A stretch of 64,000 nucleotides of DNA from Orthonyx spaldingii (taxonomy: Eukaryota; Chordata; Aves; Passeriformes; Orthonychidae): positions 180,653 through 244,652 of the forward strand of contig VZTJ01004517.1 in assembly GCA_013397795.1 (NCBI GenBank), read 5' to 3'. The position numbers and the translations under genes were made by a program. Positions 48,501 to 63,300 of the stretch are shown here, piece after piece (position 1 is the stretch's first letter; each line of letters begins with the position of its first letter). Below the pieces are notes generated by a model. The model was not told where the DNA came from. It was given only the letters and a program-made list of their open reading frames with translations, and did not search any database.

Positions 48501-51500
48501 TTGTGCACTTGAAACCCTGGATTTTGCCTTATTTTCACATTTTAGAAGTGTAAAGAAAAAATCCCAAACCTTGTGTAAAAATATGTTTGCTAAATCATTA
48601 CAGTGAGAGATAAAGCATTTAAAGTGTTTTGACAGACTCACCATAGAAACTGAAATCTGTTTTTGTGAACATGAGTAAAGTTAACTGTCACAGATCTGTT
48701 CTGAAGTCACCCTTCTTCTATGGCTGCTGCCCACCAGCTGGCTCTGCTGCAGGGCACAACACAGAAATCAGGTCTCAGTCACCCACAGGAAGGATGTTTC
48801 CTGCAGTTATTTCTCTTAAATAAAACTTGGATTAAAAGACAGCAGTTTAAAACCCCAGTTCTAGCAAAGGGGCCTACTGTCAGTGCAAAGCAAATTGTGA
48901 CAAATAGGGGTAAGTCAAAACTGCTGTAAACCCTCCAGGTTTTAAACTCTAAATCACTCCTGGGCAGACTGATTTTAAAATGTCAGGGTTGGGGCAGAAC
49001 ATGGCATAGAATAAGAAGAGAGGTGATGATAGGGAAGACTTCTTTCTTCTGGTAGACATCTGGTGACTAAAAAAAAAGTAAAATTGTAGCATGAACAAAG
49101 ATTAATTACATGATGTAGTGCAGGTATGCCATATTCCAGCTAAACACAGAAACTGAGACAGAGCTACTTGGGATCCCCTTTACCGAAGCTATTAACCATT
49201 TTGCTGCCTATAAATACATAATTTATTAAAATAAACATGCAGAGAAGCACTCAAGCTAACAAATACCAAAACCCACTGTCCTACAAATTACAAGAATGCT
49301 GTAAAATATTTTAGCCCATTCTAGGTTAAATGCGTACAGTTTAAAACTAAACATGGCACTAGGTATTCAAATCAAAGAAGGTGATCTTCTAGTAATTTTA
49401 AAGCACAAACCAGCAAACTGAAAGAATAATAACAACAGTAACTATGATGACCTTCATAAACCCTTGGCATGATAAATGCAGTGTTTGCTGACAGAAGTAA
49501 ACCTTAACAGTACCAGGTCAGGCAGAGTGAGTGCCTGCTTCCAGCTGTGCCCACACCACCGTTCATCAGGGCACCTCAAGGGCCACTAACACTGCCCCTT
49601 ATGGAGAATATCATGTGAATTTTTACCAACAGCTTAATCAGGATTGAATACAGCCCTTGAAGCAAGTAGTTTGGCTTTCATTCGTTCACTGCTGCACTGT
49701 TCTATCCTCAACAGTTCATGCACAGTATCATAGCACTGGTCTAATCCTCCCTGTTTACAACTTGTTTGTTATCCACCTTTGAAAAGATCATCCACACAAG
49801 CTGATGAAATTTCTAAACACGATATTCCATGGGCAAATGTCAAATACAGACCAGGGTGCTGACAGTCATCAGTGCTTTTATGCAAAATGAACCTCATCAA
49901 TGAATAAAATACATACATGCTGCTGCTAAACTTCACTTAAACCTTGTGATTCATTATACGAGGTTTGCTTTTTCTGATTTATACTAAGCCCTCATCATAA
50001 TCATGGTTGTAACCACTGGTTATGGAGGGAAACGGAAATCCACTCCTACTTACTGTGTCTTTGAGAAGACAGAGAATGCATACTTAGGCACCTGAATATA
50101 CACGGCCTGATTTTCTGAAGTTCTGAGCACCTCCAGTTCCCTCTGGAATCAACTGAAGCTGTTCTACGGCAACTAAAAGCAGGTCAGTGCACTCAAATCC
50201 CAAAGACTATTTTATTTTATTGCATATTAAATGATGACATAAAAGACTGTGGGTTTGCCTTTGTTCAAGTGGGGTTACTTAGCAGTTACAACACAAGATG
50301 TTCCATGGTGTTAGACAAAGGTACAAACTCTCTTGCAATTCAGTGTCTTTAGTTACATGTTATCAGTATGGGAAAAAAGTAAATATAAATAAGCAATTCA
50401 CGTGCCCATGAATTTGGAAGCCAGTATGGACAGGTAGGAACTCTCAGTTCCCTCAGATAATATCATCCTCTCTTTGTAAAGCAAATTCTCAATTTGGGAA
50501 ATATAAACAATATTCTCAACAGTAATTAAAATATTCAGGAGGAGAGAATTCCTAAAACTGGGAGAGCTATAGACTGACAGCAGTTCTGGTATCACAGTGA
50601 AGAGGTAATACAACTGATCTCTCTCACTTGCAACCTTAAATGATTTTTGTAACTTGTTGATAAGCCCCTACTATAGCACAATACCACTTTTGCAGCACTG
50701 GGTTAATCTACTAAATTGTAACAGACACATTCAAAGACAGTAAATCACCAGCAGAAATAAAAAGGGTAATTTCAAGATTTAATTAAGCAGACAAGATGTA
50801 CCTTTCATTTGAAAACAGACAATGAATCCCCTTTGTGGATGTCTCCAAGTTGAGTTCATGGAAGTGATAACACCTTTGACTGATGGATGACGCAAAAGTA
50901 ATTTTAAAAAAGGTATTTGGATTTTAGGGAAGTATCCTTGTGATTCATGAAAATTAAACTGCCTCTGCAACCCTACTGACTCCAGTTGCAATCTCCAACG
51001 TACACCATCACCTTTTCTGACTCATTCCTCCACCCTCCTATCCCTCCAACTTCATTAAATGATTATGCCACAAAGCAACACTTTTTTCATCCTTCCCCTT
51101 ACATTGTGGCTCACTAGCAACCTCAGATAGGGTGACGAATGTAATAATCTTGGGGCAAATATGCCAGCCTAAGACAGAGTGGACACTGTCTCTCCTGCCA
51201 GTTTAGCTATATTTGGAATAAAGTAGCTGTGATGACTGTGTGATGTCAGTTTGTCAGGTGTCATGGATTGGACACCTCTTGGGTTTTAGTGTTATTTTAT
51301 GCCTTTTTCAGGACAGTCTAATCCTCATCAGCATTTAGGAACAGCTTCTTTTGGAATTTCCAAACCAGACACTGCCTAGGTTCGGTAGTAGCTATAAAGT
51401 TTCTTTCTCTCATTCTTTTCCTGAGTTCAGAGATCATGTGTTGCTACTAATAATTACATTGTATTTAGGCAAAACATAAACTTGAGGTGTTTAGGATTAA

Positions 51501-54129
51501 TGTCTTCCTAGTAATGTTCCTTTCCTGTCCCTACCAAGTCTAACAACTCTTACTGAAGGAAATATGTCCCAGTCAGACGATTCCGTTCTCCTGCAGTAGT
51601 GGACGACAAGATCAGTTATGTTTTTTCACTTAACTAACTCTATATATTAGCAAATATTTTGGAAGTTAAGTAACATGTAACTCTTAAAACATTATACGCC
51701 ATTTCTAAAACCTGCATCAACATATTGTATACATCTGGTCAAGAAAAAAAGCTCAGCATCTAAAAGCAACTAACTGGTGTAGTTTGAAATGGATGTCACT
51801 GGCATAGGCAAGATAAAAGAAACCTTATTCTTATAGATGCTCATTAAAACTTAAAATGTGCTTTTGGTTCCATCACTTTAAAAATGGTTTTTTTGTCACT
51901 TTATAATTAATAATTCATTTAGTTATGAACAGTAAACAGGTAAAAGATGATACCTCAGAAGCAGTACCCATTTCTGCAAATGACATTCTGTTAGTAAATA
52001 AATCTTTTTACAAGACAGGCTTTAAGAGGCCTCCCTTCAATATTTTGTCCTTATCAGATGTAGCAAAATCTGCTATCCTATGTTACTATTATTTCATACA
52101 CAGGGAAAAGAGCTATATGACAGGCAGAAGTGCTTCCTAGCCCCCAAAGCCAAGTATAAACTGGATCCCAACTTCATGTTGAGACTTGGAATATGTCTCT
52201 TCTCTTGATCTCTTGCACCTGAGCCCCACACAGGACCTATGTTTTGTGAGCTAAAAGGAACATGCCAGCATTCTTGCTTCAGATGACCAGGTCCTGAGGG
52301 AATACTGCAAAGTGCACCTGTCCTGCTGTTCACACAATACAGAAATGACTTCAGGCCACATGAAGTCTACGGCAACTTCAGAGACTGAGCATAGTTATCT
52401 CCAGCCTCAGTCCAGTACTTCAACCACATGACACATTTAGCTATAGTAAGTCACATATATAGAAACCCACAGATGCAAGAGGCTGATAGGAACTTATTTT
52501 TATTTACAGCCTATCTCCAGAGGATACCTACTAGACACTCCAGAGAAATACTTGGTGTTACCACATCTCACAAACATGCATTTGAATTTTTTTTTTCTGA
52601 AGCACGTTTTTCAAAAAGTTGAAAAGTCAAAGTCTTATATGCAACTGTGTCCCATACAAAGAGAGTATAACTACATGCAAAGGATGACGAGCCAAAACCA
52701 GCATATATGGGCCTAACTTCTCAAATCACTTTTTGGGGAAGACATAGCTGTCATGTCAGAATTTGATCTTGACAGCACGCCTACCACACCCAAGGTACCA
52801 TAAAAAAGCTTTACTTTGTACTCAAGAACACCTTGAAGGCTGCTATGATAAACACAGTTGCTTTGTTTTATTTTCAGTGGCTATTCAATCCCCCACAGGA
52901 CCATCACTCGTACGAGAAAGGCACATGGAAGAATGCACTAATCCAGTCCACACTTTCAGCAGAGCACATCTTAGCTTGCTTCACATCTGTAATAAGGCAA
53001 TCACACAGCTTCAAAGTCAGATGTTGGCAGAAGTTAAGTATGTCCTGGATTATGTGGAGAAACACGACCGCCAGCACCACCTGAAGGGAGACATCCTTGA
53101 ATTGATCCTATTGTCCTGACTCTTAAATCACTGTATCAGTCTCAAAGCACATAAAGCTATGTACATGATTGTACATGAGGACAGGCTGGACCTCTGGTTA
53201 AACACCATAAAATAAAAAAAAAAGGCATTGATTTCAGGCTGTAAAGGCCAGAAGCTGTTAATTTCTTTGAAGAATTACAGCCATTGTCTGAGGCACGAGG
53301 GACAAAAACTACCAACTCTCTATATTTGGATAAAAGAGGGAGAGCAATTTTTTTATCACCTTCTTATTTGGGAGTGATAAACTGACTAGATTCAGAGGTA
53401 ATGCCATCTGAAAGTTTCTTTAGTACCTGCCTCTGAATGCACATGAAACCCAGGGGTTTTTGTAAATCTCAATAAATGAGGTTTCAATATTTTCAGTCCC
53501 AATTTACCAATATCCCTTTAATAGCCTTAAATAAACCACTTTTTATGGAGAGCTCCCATAGTCACACATATGCAATAACAAATGATTTTCAGTTTCTCAT
53601 TTTCAAGAATATTAACTTCATCATGACAAAGAGCAAACTCCTCAGAAAGGCATTGCAGGTCTGTAAATGCCATTTTTAAAGTTCAGAATAAGACAATTAA
53701 CAGACTGAAAATGTCACAAAAGATGAGACAAAGATGGATTTCAAAACTTCCTAAGTAACCACAGGAGTTACATCCTTTCTCAGCGTACATAGCCCTGCTA
53801 ATACCTCCAAACTGTATTTGCAAGTCTAGAACTTTTTATTGAAGTCTGAAGCGTAGGACTAAATATTTTGTTTCTCTCTTCAGATTAATTGATTACATTC
53901 AATTATGATAGCACTGAAATGCTATTGGAATTACAACAGTAAGAGACACTTGCACATATCTGAGAAAAAAACATCCTCAGAAAGATTAAAAAAAAAAAGC
54001 TACTTGTAGGCCATGGCATGGCTATATAAGACAATCTAAAGAACAACAAAATTTTAGTGACCAACTGTTGTTCACTCTTGGCAACAGAATAGATTTTAGA
54101 TTGGAAAAATATACAAACTATATTCAAAA
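48501..54129. other. Intergenic spacer between CALB1 and DECR1 3' ends
   Basis: About 5.6 kb without a recognised gene, repeat family or RNA gene. The largest open frame, 52763-53119 on the plus strand (118 codons), has no family resemblance and no supporting exon structure. It is treated as chance. Confidence 0.7.
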
Positions 54130-54148
54130 TACAACAATTTAAAAATAT

Positions 54149-54154
54149 TTTATT
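54149..54154 (-). terminator. DECR1: DECR1 polyadenylation signal
   Basis: TTTATT on the plus strand is AATAAA on the minus strand. It lies 112 bp beyond the DECR1 stop codon, giving a short 3' UTR that ends near 54130. Confidence 0.75.
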
Positions 54155-54265
54155 GAAATTAACATACAAAAGATTTCAAAGGCTATTTTTCAATTGGTTA
54201 TTTCTACATATTAATGAAAAAGTAGTTGTTCATTTCCAAGAATCTTCACCACAACATTATGCACT
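54155..54265 (-). other. DECR1: DECR1 3' UTR
   Basis: AT-rich sequence between the stop codon and the AATAAA signal on the minus strand. Nothing else was recognised. Confidence 0.75.
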
Positions 54266-54325
54266 TTAGGAGCCTTTTGTTTTTCTTATCATTGCTTCCA
54301 TCATATCCCACTGCTCTTTGGTAAC
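54266..54325 (-). CDS. DECR1: DECR1 last coding exon
   Basis: 60 bp: 19 codons VTKEQWDMMEAMIRKTKGS and stop TAA (54266-54268 on the minus strand). The acceptor TTTTGTTAG precedes it. The final lysine-rich tail is typical of DECR1. Confidence 0.96.
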   Translation of the reverse strand, partial: VTKEQWDMMEAMIRKTKGS

Positions 54326-57300
54326 CTAACAAAAGAAAAGAGAATTTTATTGGAATTTCATATACTAATTACACATCAAAGTGTCTGCATGTGAAGTAGC
54401 AAGCAAGGAAATTAATACCTTTTTCAAATCATTGAATTCTCCTGCCATAGAAACATATTCTCCACCATCCATTCTTATAACCTAGAAAAAGCATAAACAA
54501 TATATTTAGTAATAGTGGGATTTCTGTAGTATTCCCTTGTTATGAACTGTGAAAGTAATTTTTACTGATTTGGGTGAGAAAAGCCCATACTCAAAATAAT
54601 GCAATTCAACCACTTGTAGAAGTTCTTTTTAAAGGTGCTAACAACCATGCATTACACTTGAAAGGTGAATAACACTTGTAAAGAATTTTAAAGTAAGATG
54701 TTTTGTTTCATTTCTGAAACCAGGGCTTTAAAAAATATCAGCAATACTCACACAATCATTGGGTTAATTGTACAAACAAGATCAACCAAAACTCACTGCT
54801 CCATTAACCCAGCTTGCATAGTCACTGCAGAAATAAGCAGCAAGATTTGCAATTTCTTCTACAGTTCCCAGACGACCACAGGGAATCCTCTCAATCATCA
54901 TCTTCTCAAATGCACCTGTTGGGTCAAGGCGGCTAAAAGCACCCTGAGAATTAAAAGAAACATTAAAAAAAGGTTATAACTGTATCAGAAAATAAAATCC
55001 AACAGAGATTTGACTTCACATACACAATATGGAAGTTAATATTTGTGAGTAAGCTGTCTACACCCTCATTGTCAGTAGTAGGAAAAAGAAGGAAGTAGAA
55101 AAGAAAAAACAATTTATCCCTGTTGCTCTGATATGCATCTACTGATGATAAGTTGGAATTTAACACATTTGGGATAGTCACCCACCATCTATCTGTGAAA
55201 AACAAAGGGGTTAGTCATCTTTTTTTCCTCAAACACCCTTGATAAACATTTGAGGAAATAAGCAACATTCAAAATTGCTGCATGGACAGAGGAGAGGAAC
55301 AAGAGGAGAAGAGGAACAGGAAAGTGATCAAAAATAAATTATACATGACACAGTAAATAAAATGGAAAAGAAAAAACAAATCAAGTTCAGGTAAATTGCA
55401 GCAACTGCTAAAGCTAAAAGAAGTCACTAGAAGCTTTAGTACTTGAATCGCTTAAAATGGCATGGGAAATAAAAGGGTTTTTTTCTTCCTGGTTCCTCCA
55501 CAAGGAAATAACCTCCTCACTAAAAAGCAGAAATGTATCAGTAACATTTAAGTTACTAAAGTCTAAAGCACACTGTTATTCATGTGATCATGGCTGTAAT
55601 CATTCCATTTAAGTCTTCTATTGCCACGTTTTCAATTGCCAGTTTATAAGCCTAATAGTGTTGTGCTTGCATGCCTTGTTCTCTTCCCATCATGACTTAC
55701 AATAGTATGTTTTAAATACATGGATATTGCCCCTAAGGCAGAAAATCTTCATTTTGTAATATGCTGTTTGCCATTTTATGCTTTCAGCCAAATTTTAAGT
55801 TGGAACCATACAACAAATGTAGCATTTTATTAAGAACACACAGTATCTCAAGCAGGTTATACACTATTAGTTCCAAAAAGGAACATTAACTGGAGGTAGC
55901 AATATTGACATTTAAATCTCTTAACTTGCCAATTTTTTTTTCTTCTACTCTTACTTAAAAATACACAAGATTGTATTGAAACCTGGAGAACTTTTGGTCT
56001 GATCCTCTAATGCTATTTCAACATTCTTACAATCCTGCTAATTCTGCCACTTATTTTTCTTTACAGTGAAAGGAGTTAAAACTAAGTTTTCCAGTGTAGC
56101 ATCTAAAACTGACAAGAGGGAAAAAGCAAAAAATAGTAAATAAACAAACAAACAAGTAAAAAAGAAACAACTCTGCACCTCTATTCCTAAAACAACAGCA
56201 AAATCAACTGTGAGATATTTTACAGGAAGAAGTAAATACCATTATTAGTTGTTAGTGCTCATAATCATATTTATTTGATTCAATGGGAAATGGATCCTCC
56301 TTTCTCTTCTTGCTGGACTGCTTTCTTTATTCTTCCTGTTCCAGCTGCTCTGGATTACTTCCTTCAAACCCTCCAGTTCTCCTTCTCACTCACTTCAAAG
56401 CAATACATTTCTTTGCCAACTTAGTTTTTCTCTTTCTAGTTTTGAGATTTTCAACAAAACTAGTGAGATTCTGTTCTCATATACCTAAAAGAGATTCTAA
56501 GATTTTGGAACTGATGAGATCTTTTGTTTAAAAATTAGGGGTTCAGGCAGAAACAGGAACTTTACTCCAACAAGTGTAAGAATTCACTCCACTTCACAAG
56601 CTAGGTACATAGAGATAAGAATCAGCATTAAGTACTTTGATACATCAATTCTATGAAACACTAAAAAAAAAGGTTCAGTCCATATCAAGTGTAATAGAGG
56701 AGACAATGGCAGGTCTCAGAAGTTCAAGAAACCCTATTTTACAAAAAGACTTAAGAGGGGAGTGTGTTCAATATTTCAGCACGGTCTTGACTACCAAGGA
56801 AATCATAGAATTTACAGCTACAGAGAGGTTAGACTGTTGTAAAGTTAAGTCTGTACTACAAAGCGTATTCAAGGCTGTGTTTCACTTCATGCCATGTACC
56901 TTTGTTTTTATTGGACCTGGTTGAATCACATTGAATCTCATGCCATATCTACCCCATTCAGCCGCAAGGGACCTAAAAATTCATTAACAGAATGCATCAA
57001 TATTTTAAACACAATATTTTAATCCTATTCAGAAAAAGAAAATTAAAATTTAATCAAATGTGTAAATACTAGAACATTCCTGAAACAAACATTTCTACTC
57101 TAGGGATTTTTTTGTGCTTAACAAAACAATTTCAGAGAAGCAAAAAAAATCTCATTCACAAACAGAGGAATATTAATTTAATAGATAAAGCAGCGTGAAG
57201 GAGCAATTTTTTTTCCCTTGCAAATCATTGATGGTGTTGGCACCTGAATTCCTTAACAAACAATTGTTAGGCCATCATATCTCTCTGGCAATTCAGACTA

Positions 57301-60300
57301 TCCCACAAGTACACATTTCTAACATTTCCAAATAACACAAATTCTAAAACAGGACCACTAGAATAGTTTTGCTTTATGACATTTTCTCTGCCTTACGAGT
57401 GCTTTGGATCTACCATGGTGAATGAATTAGCTGAGTTATAAAGTCTCTGAAAAGCACACATTTCCATTACAGCTCTGTAGAACAGAAATCAAGACCATTA
57501 CTCAGCTGCTCATTTTCTTCCAGGTAAAGAATTCTAGTTACTAAAATGCTGTCAAACTATTTAGTTCTTTTTGCTGAAGTGCAGAGGAAGATCTACGTGC
57601 TATGAAGGACCAGCCTGAAGTTAAAAATGAGAGAAATCCTTTTGTTTGCTGGGCAACATGGATACATCAACACGATACTGTTTTGAACTAAGCAGAACTG
57701 CAGAGCTTAATTTTCAATAGTGATAGGAAACAAATTTGTTGATGAATCTAAACAGAGCTGAAGCCACAGTGCACTGCACCCAATTAACAAGCACATATTT
57801 TCATCAGACAAAACAATGTGGAAGGTGCCACAGACCTCAAACAGTTCCCCTAATAGCTGTCTTTAAGTGCTGGCTCACCTATGAGAATGAAAGTGAATCT
57901 GATCATCAAAACTCTCTAAAACAAACTTTGGAACTTGCAATTGCCAAAATAAGTATTTCTACTTGTCCTTATCTTGGTCTTGTGATAAAAACACTAACAG
58001 TTAATACTTCCCTCTGTAAGAAGCTGTCAGCATACTATTTTCTTGCTGGGATACTGCAGCCTGGACTGAACTCTTGTAGCACAGTGGAATAGGTGGATAT
58101 CCCAATGAGATCCATTTTTATAGACCAATTACCCCATCTTAAGGAAAACCAAAGCACACATTTTGCTGTATTACTCACTTGCTCATTGCTTCTACGCCAG
58201 CTTTGGCAGAGGCACTCGGCAACACAAATCCTGAACCACTCTCTGCATAAATTGTTGTAATAGCCAGGAATGCTGCTCCTAGAAGTTGCAAAAACATTTA
58301 AAAAATAACCCACACCAAACAAACTAAACAACCCTGAAGATCAAACTCTCAGCTTAAGGTAAAAGCAAGCTAAATGGTACAGAGGTTTGCAGCTCAAGTG
58401 TTAGGGAAACCTTTTCACTCTGGGTAGTGAAAAGGCATTTTAAAACCATAGTTTTTTGAAACTTCCTTTTCAAACCTTTTTATTTCAGTTTCCTCTTTTA
58501 CATGACTGTTAAGAATTGTTCCAGCTACGTGCAAATAGCTATTGATTAGGCTCTGAAGGTCTAAGCCCTCAGACTTCTACTGATAATGAACTTAAGGCAT
58601 ATATTAGTCTAACTGGAATGAAGGCCAAAGATCTTACAGTGTTTTTTCAGAAGCTGCCCTACTCTATTTGTCACTAACCAGGTATTTTGCCCTGAATTCA
58701 TCAATTCCTGAGCAGTAAAAAAAAAATAAAAACAAAACCAAAAATCAACCCAAGGAAAAAATCAGCATTAACAGTTATGTTTGGCATAACCTGAAATTAA
58801 GAGCTGAGGGCTTGAGTTAAAGTTTATGCAGAAAAATAAAGATTTCTAAGAAATGCTCGGAAGCTTTTTCTGCAGTAGAGCCTCTTATAGAGTGAACCTG
58901 CATAACTTTTCCTATTATAATCATAAGAACCTCCATTATAAAATTACTACTTTCTTTTATATGCTACATTTTATAACAGATTTAGCAAAAAACATTCTGG
59001 AAAATAATGGAACTGCTTATTTAATCTTTCTATAGAATCCTGCAAATTCTGTCTGATCAATGACTGGCATGAGCTTACTGTAGCTGGGAAATGAAGGACA
59101 AGTGATGACAGTTCACTGCTTACGTCACAGTAACTGAAATAACTGTTCTACTTACTATATTTTAAAAATAATTTCATTAGAATAGCTGCCCAGGGGATAT
59201 TTCTAAAACAATATACACTACTGATAGATTGTATGTAAGTAGAGACTTAGGTAAAAAATTACAGTAATATTACACAAAAGAAACTAAAGAGAACCGTAAA
59301 CAAGCACTAATTGAAATGCCAGAACATATCCAGAAATCATGGGCCCTGTTTATAAAAATGGAGTCTTCACTGAGAGATTTTGAAAGGAAAAATCTACACA
59401 GGCAAAAAACCATAGAACAACTCTGAAGTTATCTAGAGATGATTGTAATTACAAACTTTGTAGAATTAAACTACTGATTTTTTTAAAATACAGGCTTAAT
59501 AGAGGCAAGTTAGGTGAACCTAACACAGAAACAATAACTGACAAATTTACAGCTCTGATATTTAAAGAACACTTCAGCTCATAAACAACTTTTATTTCAA
59601 AAGCCTATATTCATAAAATGGACAAGAACTGACCAATTAACTCCTCCCACTTTGTGAAAACAAGTAGCACACTAGCAGATTACAAACTCCTTTTAAATAC
59701 CAGCACAAACTTGTAGTCTAAAAACAGAGAACTTTTATTATTTACTACATTAGACAATGTAGGTCACACTCCACACCTAAAGGACATCCCAGTGTTCTAG
59801 AAACTGTCAGGTTCATAGTATCCTCACAGACTGCTCTAAAATATTTGCACTGGGTAGCATCACTATAGAAACTAAGGTCTCTGCTCAAACTAAAAAAAAA
59901 ACAAGTAAAAAGAAAATGAAGGTGAGATGACAAACAGGTACACTTGACTTACTTGCAAAAACATGTCTTAAAGAAAGCCTTAAATAAAAAGTCTTATTTA
60001 CAGAGGGACTCCCCTAGAAAGATGACATGCAAGTAATAGCAAAAGAAATTTACATGTTTTGGAAGCTTAGAAATGAAAGGAAGAGAGACAACATGAAGGT
60101 GAATGATGTCTGGATTTTATCAAATTTGAGGATGGAAGTAAGGAAAGTAGCTTTTCATTCAACAACAGCAAAAACAAAAGCGTGTTTGAATTCGTATTTC
60201 ACATTACTACATGGGCACACTATATGCACCTAGAAGACCATAAAGCAACCTATTTCAACAGTCTGCCATAATGATAACAGTAAGTCATAGTTGGGGATGG

Positions 60301-63300
60301 GTTTCTAATGTGGGAATATCAGCACTAGAATGGTTGAAATTAATTTTTCATGTGCTGCTAAAACACATGGGAGACATACTTGTATACTAACAAAATCTGT
60401 TACAGACCTACTGAAACAATATTAACTTCATACTCTTATAATTAAATAGTATAAGCTCATGAAGTACTTTTTGGAGGGGAGTTTTGAAGAAATTCAGCTA
60501 ATTCAGAAGTTAAAGAAATACAGTGCAAATACCGAAGTAGTATTTCAACACAGTGGCTGTACCTAGAAAACAGGATTCAGAAGTGAGGGCATACGGAAAA
60601 CCATAATTATATCTTGCTGCTTTTAAATGAATTTGACATTATATCATTCTGATATCATAAAATAAACTCATTGTTTTTCAATTTATAACTGGAATGTAAA
60701 ATGAAAGCAGTTCTTTTCATATAATCTATGATATAACATAGAAGGGCATACATCACCTTTCAAGACAATAATCTGGTTAAATAAATCTTTGGCTAAATAG
60801 TATATAAAAGAACTGCCATATTTTTAAGGTGAAGTTGTGATATTGAATTAAACTTCTAGGTAGTCCAGAACTAAGTATTAAACCTGGGAAAATAAAACCT
60901 AATAATGATTTCAATTTCAAAATTCTTTTTCAAATTACCTTAAAGGTAATGTTCTTTAGTACTATTAGTCAAATAGCACAGCTGTAAATTTTATTTTACT
61001 ATAGGAGGAAAATTCAAAGGGATATCCTGACTTGTTCATTTAAACAAACATCCCATGTTCAGTTCAATGAAATTAACATCATAGACAAGATTCAGAAGAA
61101 ACAACAGCTTTTTTTTTTTTTTAATACAAAGCCTTATTTTTTTAATTTCAAAAATGTTTTACAACTAGAACTGTTTTCTAATCCAATCTACAATTAGATT
61201 TTTATATTCAACCTCAGTTGGCCTCTAGGTCCAATCGTAAGGCCTGATGCTACAATGAGGTCATTGTTAGCCAGATCTACTGTGTGATACTTCAGTACAG
61301 CTTTCACTGAAAAAGTTCCTTTCTAGAAGAATGTTAAAAATTGTATTTCTCTTCTCACATGAACTCTCAAAACTGGCTATAATAACAGCAAGGAAAGGAA
61401 AGCAAGTAATAATATGTCACAATGCTTAGGGTACCTTTTTGGACTTTAATGAGCTCCTTTCCAATTTCCAGAGTTACAAAAGCAGTACCATTAAGTACAA
61501 TATCAGTTATTGTTTTCCAGGCATTAGCAGAAAGTCGTTCAGAAGGGGAAATAAAGTTTCCAGCTGCATTGTTTATCACAACCTGAAATACATGAAAGAA
61601 AAGAGTTAACTAAAAATAACTCTTCCTGAGACAAAAGTAAAGAATTTACAAGGAGCTTTTTAGTGTTTCCAGGCACAAAAGTAAAAATATCCTTATCAAA
61701 TGAAGTACGGGGGGTAGGGGAAGAGGGAGAATAATCAATCGGAAATGTTAACATCTGCAGCACAGATAATGTACCAGTAACAGAAAATGAGCTGTATTTC
61801 CAAACTACTGTACTGGGGAGCTGTAAAATGTAGAGGCTGACTTAAGTCACTATTTTCCATAGTGGCTCAAGCGCATCCTAACAGACAAGTTTGTGCCCAC
61901 CAAATTCCAATATCACGTGTATTTGATATAATGGATGCATGGGAATAAAAGCAAAAGAAGGCAACCTGATAACTAAAGTCTGGATGAAGTGACTTGCATA
62001 ACAGGAAGCCAAATCAGTCGTGATGAAAATATTATGATACAGTGTACTGCAAACAACTGCCACAAAACTTTTGTTGAATACATGTACATCTGTCACTTCC
62101 TATGAGCCATAATCAGGTAGAGGATACTTTCACTTTCTTAAGGGGACTAAGCATCACATTAGCAGCATTTAAACCAAAAATTATGGAGCCAGATCTAGCA
62201 TGTTTAATAATATAATGTGCTGAAGCAATGCAATGTTGCACTATTTATGGAATGCCACCTTGATTCATGTAAGTTTGCACATAAGACAAACTCATTGTCC
62301 CGAAGAACTTCTGGACTAAAATCTAATGAATATATTAGAATTTTCAATAAAAAACCAGAGCACAGTACATATTACATGAACATAAAACTAATAATATACA
62401 ACAGGCATAAATTATACACATGGACAGCAAAATCAGTTTAAAGACGATTAAACTGAAGAAAAACAAAATCCAAACACCCTGAGATACTGAGGTGGTTACT
62501 CGACTCACTGAATAAATACAGGAAAGACACAATAATAAAACTAGTGAACTAAGAACTGCACAACATCATCTTTGAGGTATGTAGGACTGCCAAAATAATC
62601 CATGACCAAAGAATGATTGCTTTCTAATTGGGAGTAACATTCTTGAGAATCTAATGAACAAAACAAAGCTGGAAGGACTTTCAGGTCACTGCCATTAACT
62701 TCAATCTTTAGGATCTCACCTCACACACTGGGTGGCAGTGAGTGATACCCATGATTCATAAACTGACATGTCATGTCTACAACTAAGAGAAAAACTGGAT
62801 AAAAAGAACTGAATATTCAATTTACTTTGCAGTCTGACTTAAACACGTGAAATTAAAGAGAAGGTGAATGCTTGTAAAGAACAAGTAATGAGAAGTATTT
62901 ATTCAGAAAATTATTGTTGTTCTAAAAATGTAATATACAGGAAGAAATCTTCTCCCTCTCTGCATACACTTAAAACCTGAAGATCGTGTTTTTGACTTTG
63001 GCCAAAAATTGCATTAACTAATAGAAAATAATATCCAGAAAATCTTGTCTACAAATCAGGACAGTGAGTTGCCTTTTTCTAGCACTGTTATAGCATACAG
63101 TTGTACAGCTCTATAGCATACAACTTCTCTACTTCTTATGATAATTAAAATTCAGTAGGTTCTCTACCACATCTATAGGAAGCTCCTGGTGAGTGCAAAT
63201 TGTCTACAATACACATACAACAGTTTGAAATTTACAGTAAACAGTTTTAAATCTGACTGTCCTTTACAACAATGCTACATCATCACACTTCCTATCAGCT

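Noticed and set aside
52763..53119. 118-codon frame between CALB1 and DECR1
   Set aside because: A second frame of 83 codons overlaps it. No domain, promoter or splice evidence. This length is expected by chance in 64 kb.
57736..58092. 118-codon plus-strand frame within a DECR1 intron
   Set aside because: Opposite strand to the gene, no recognisable protein.
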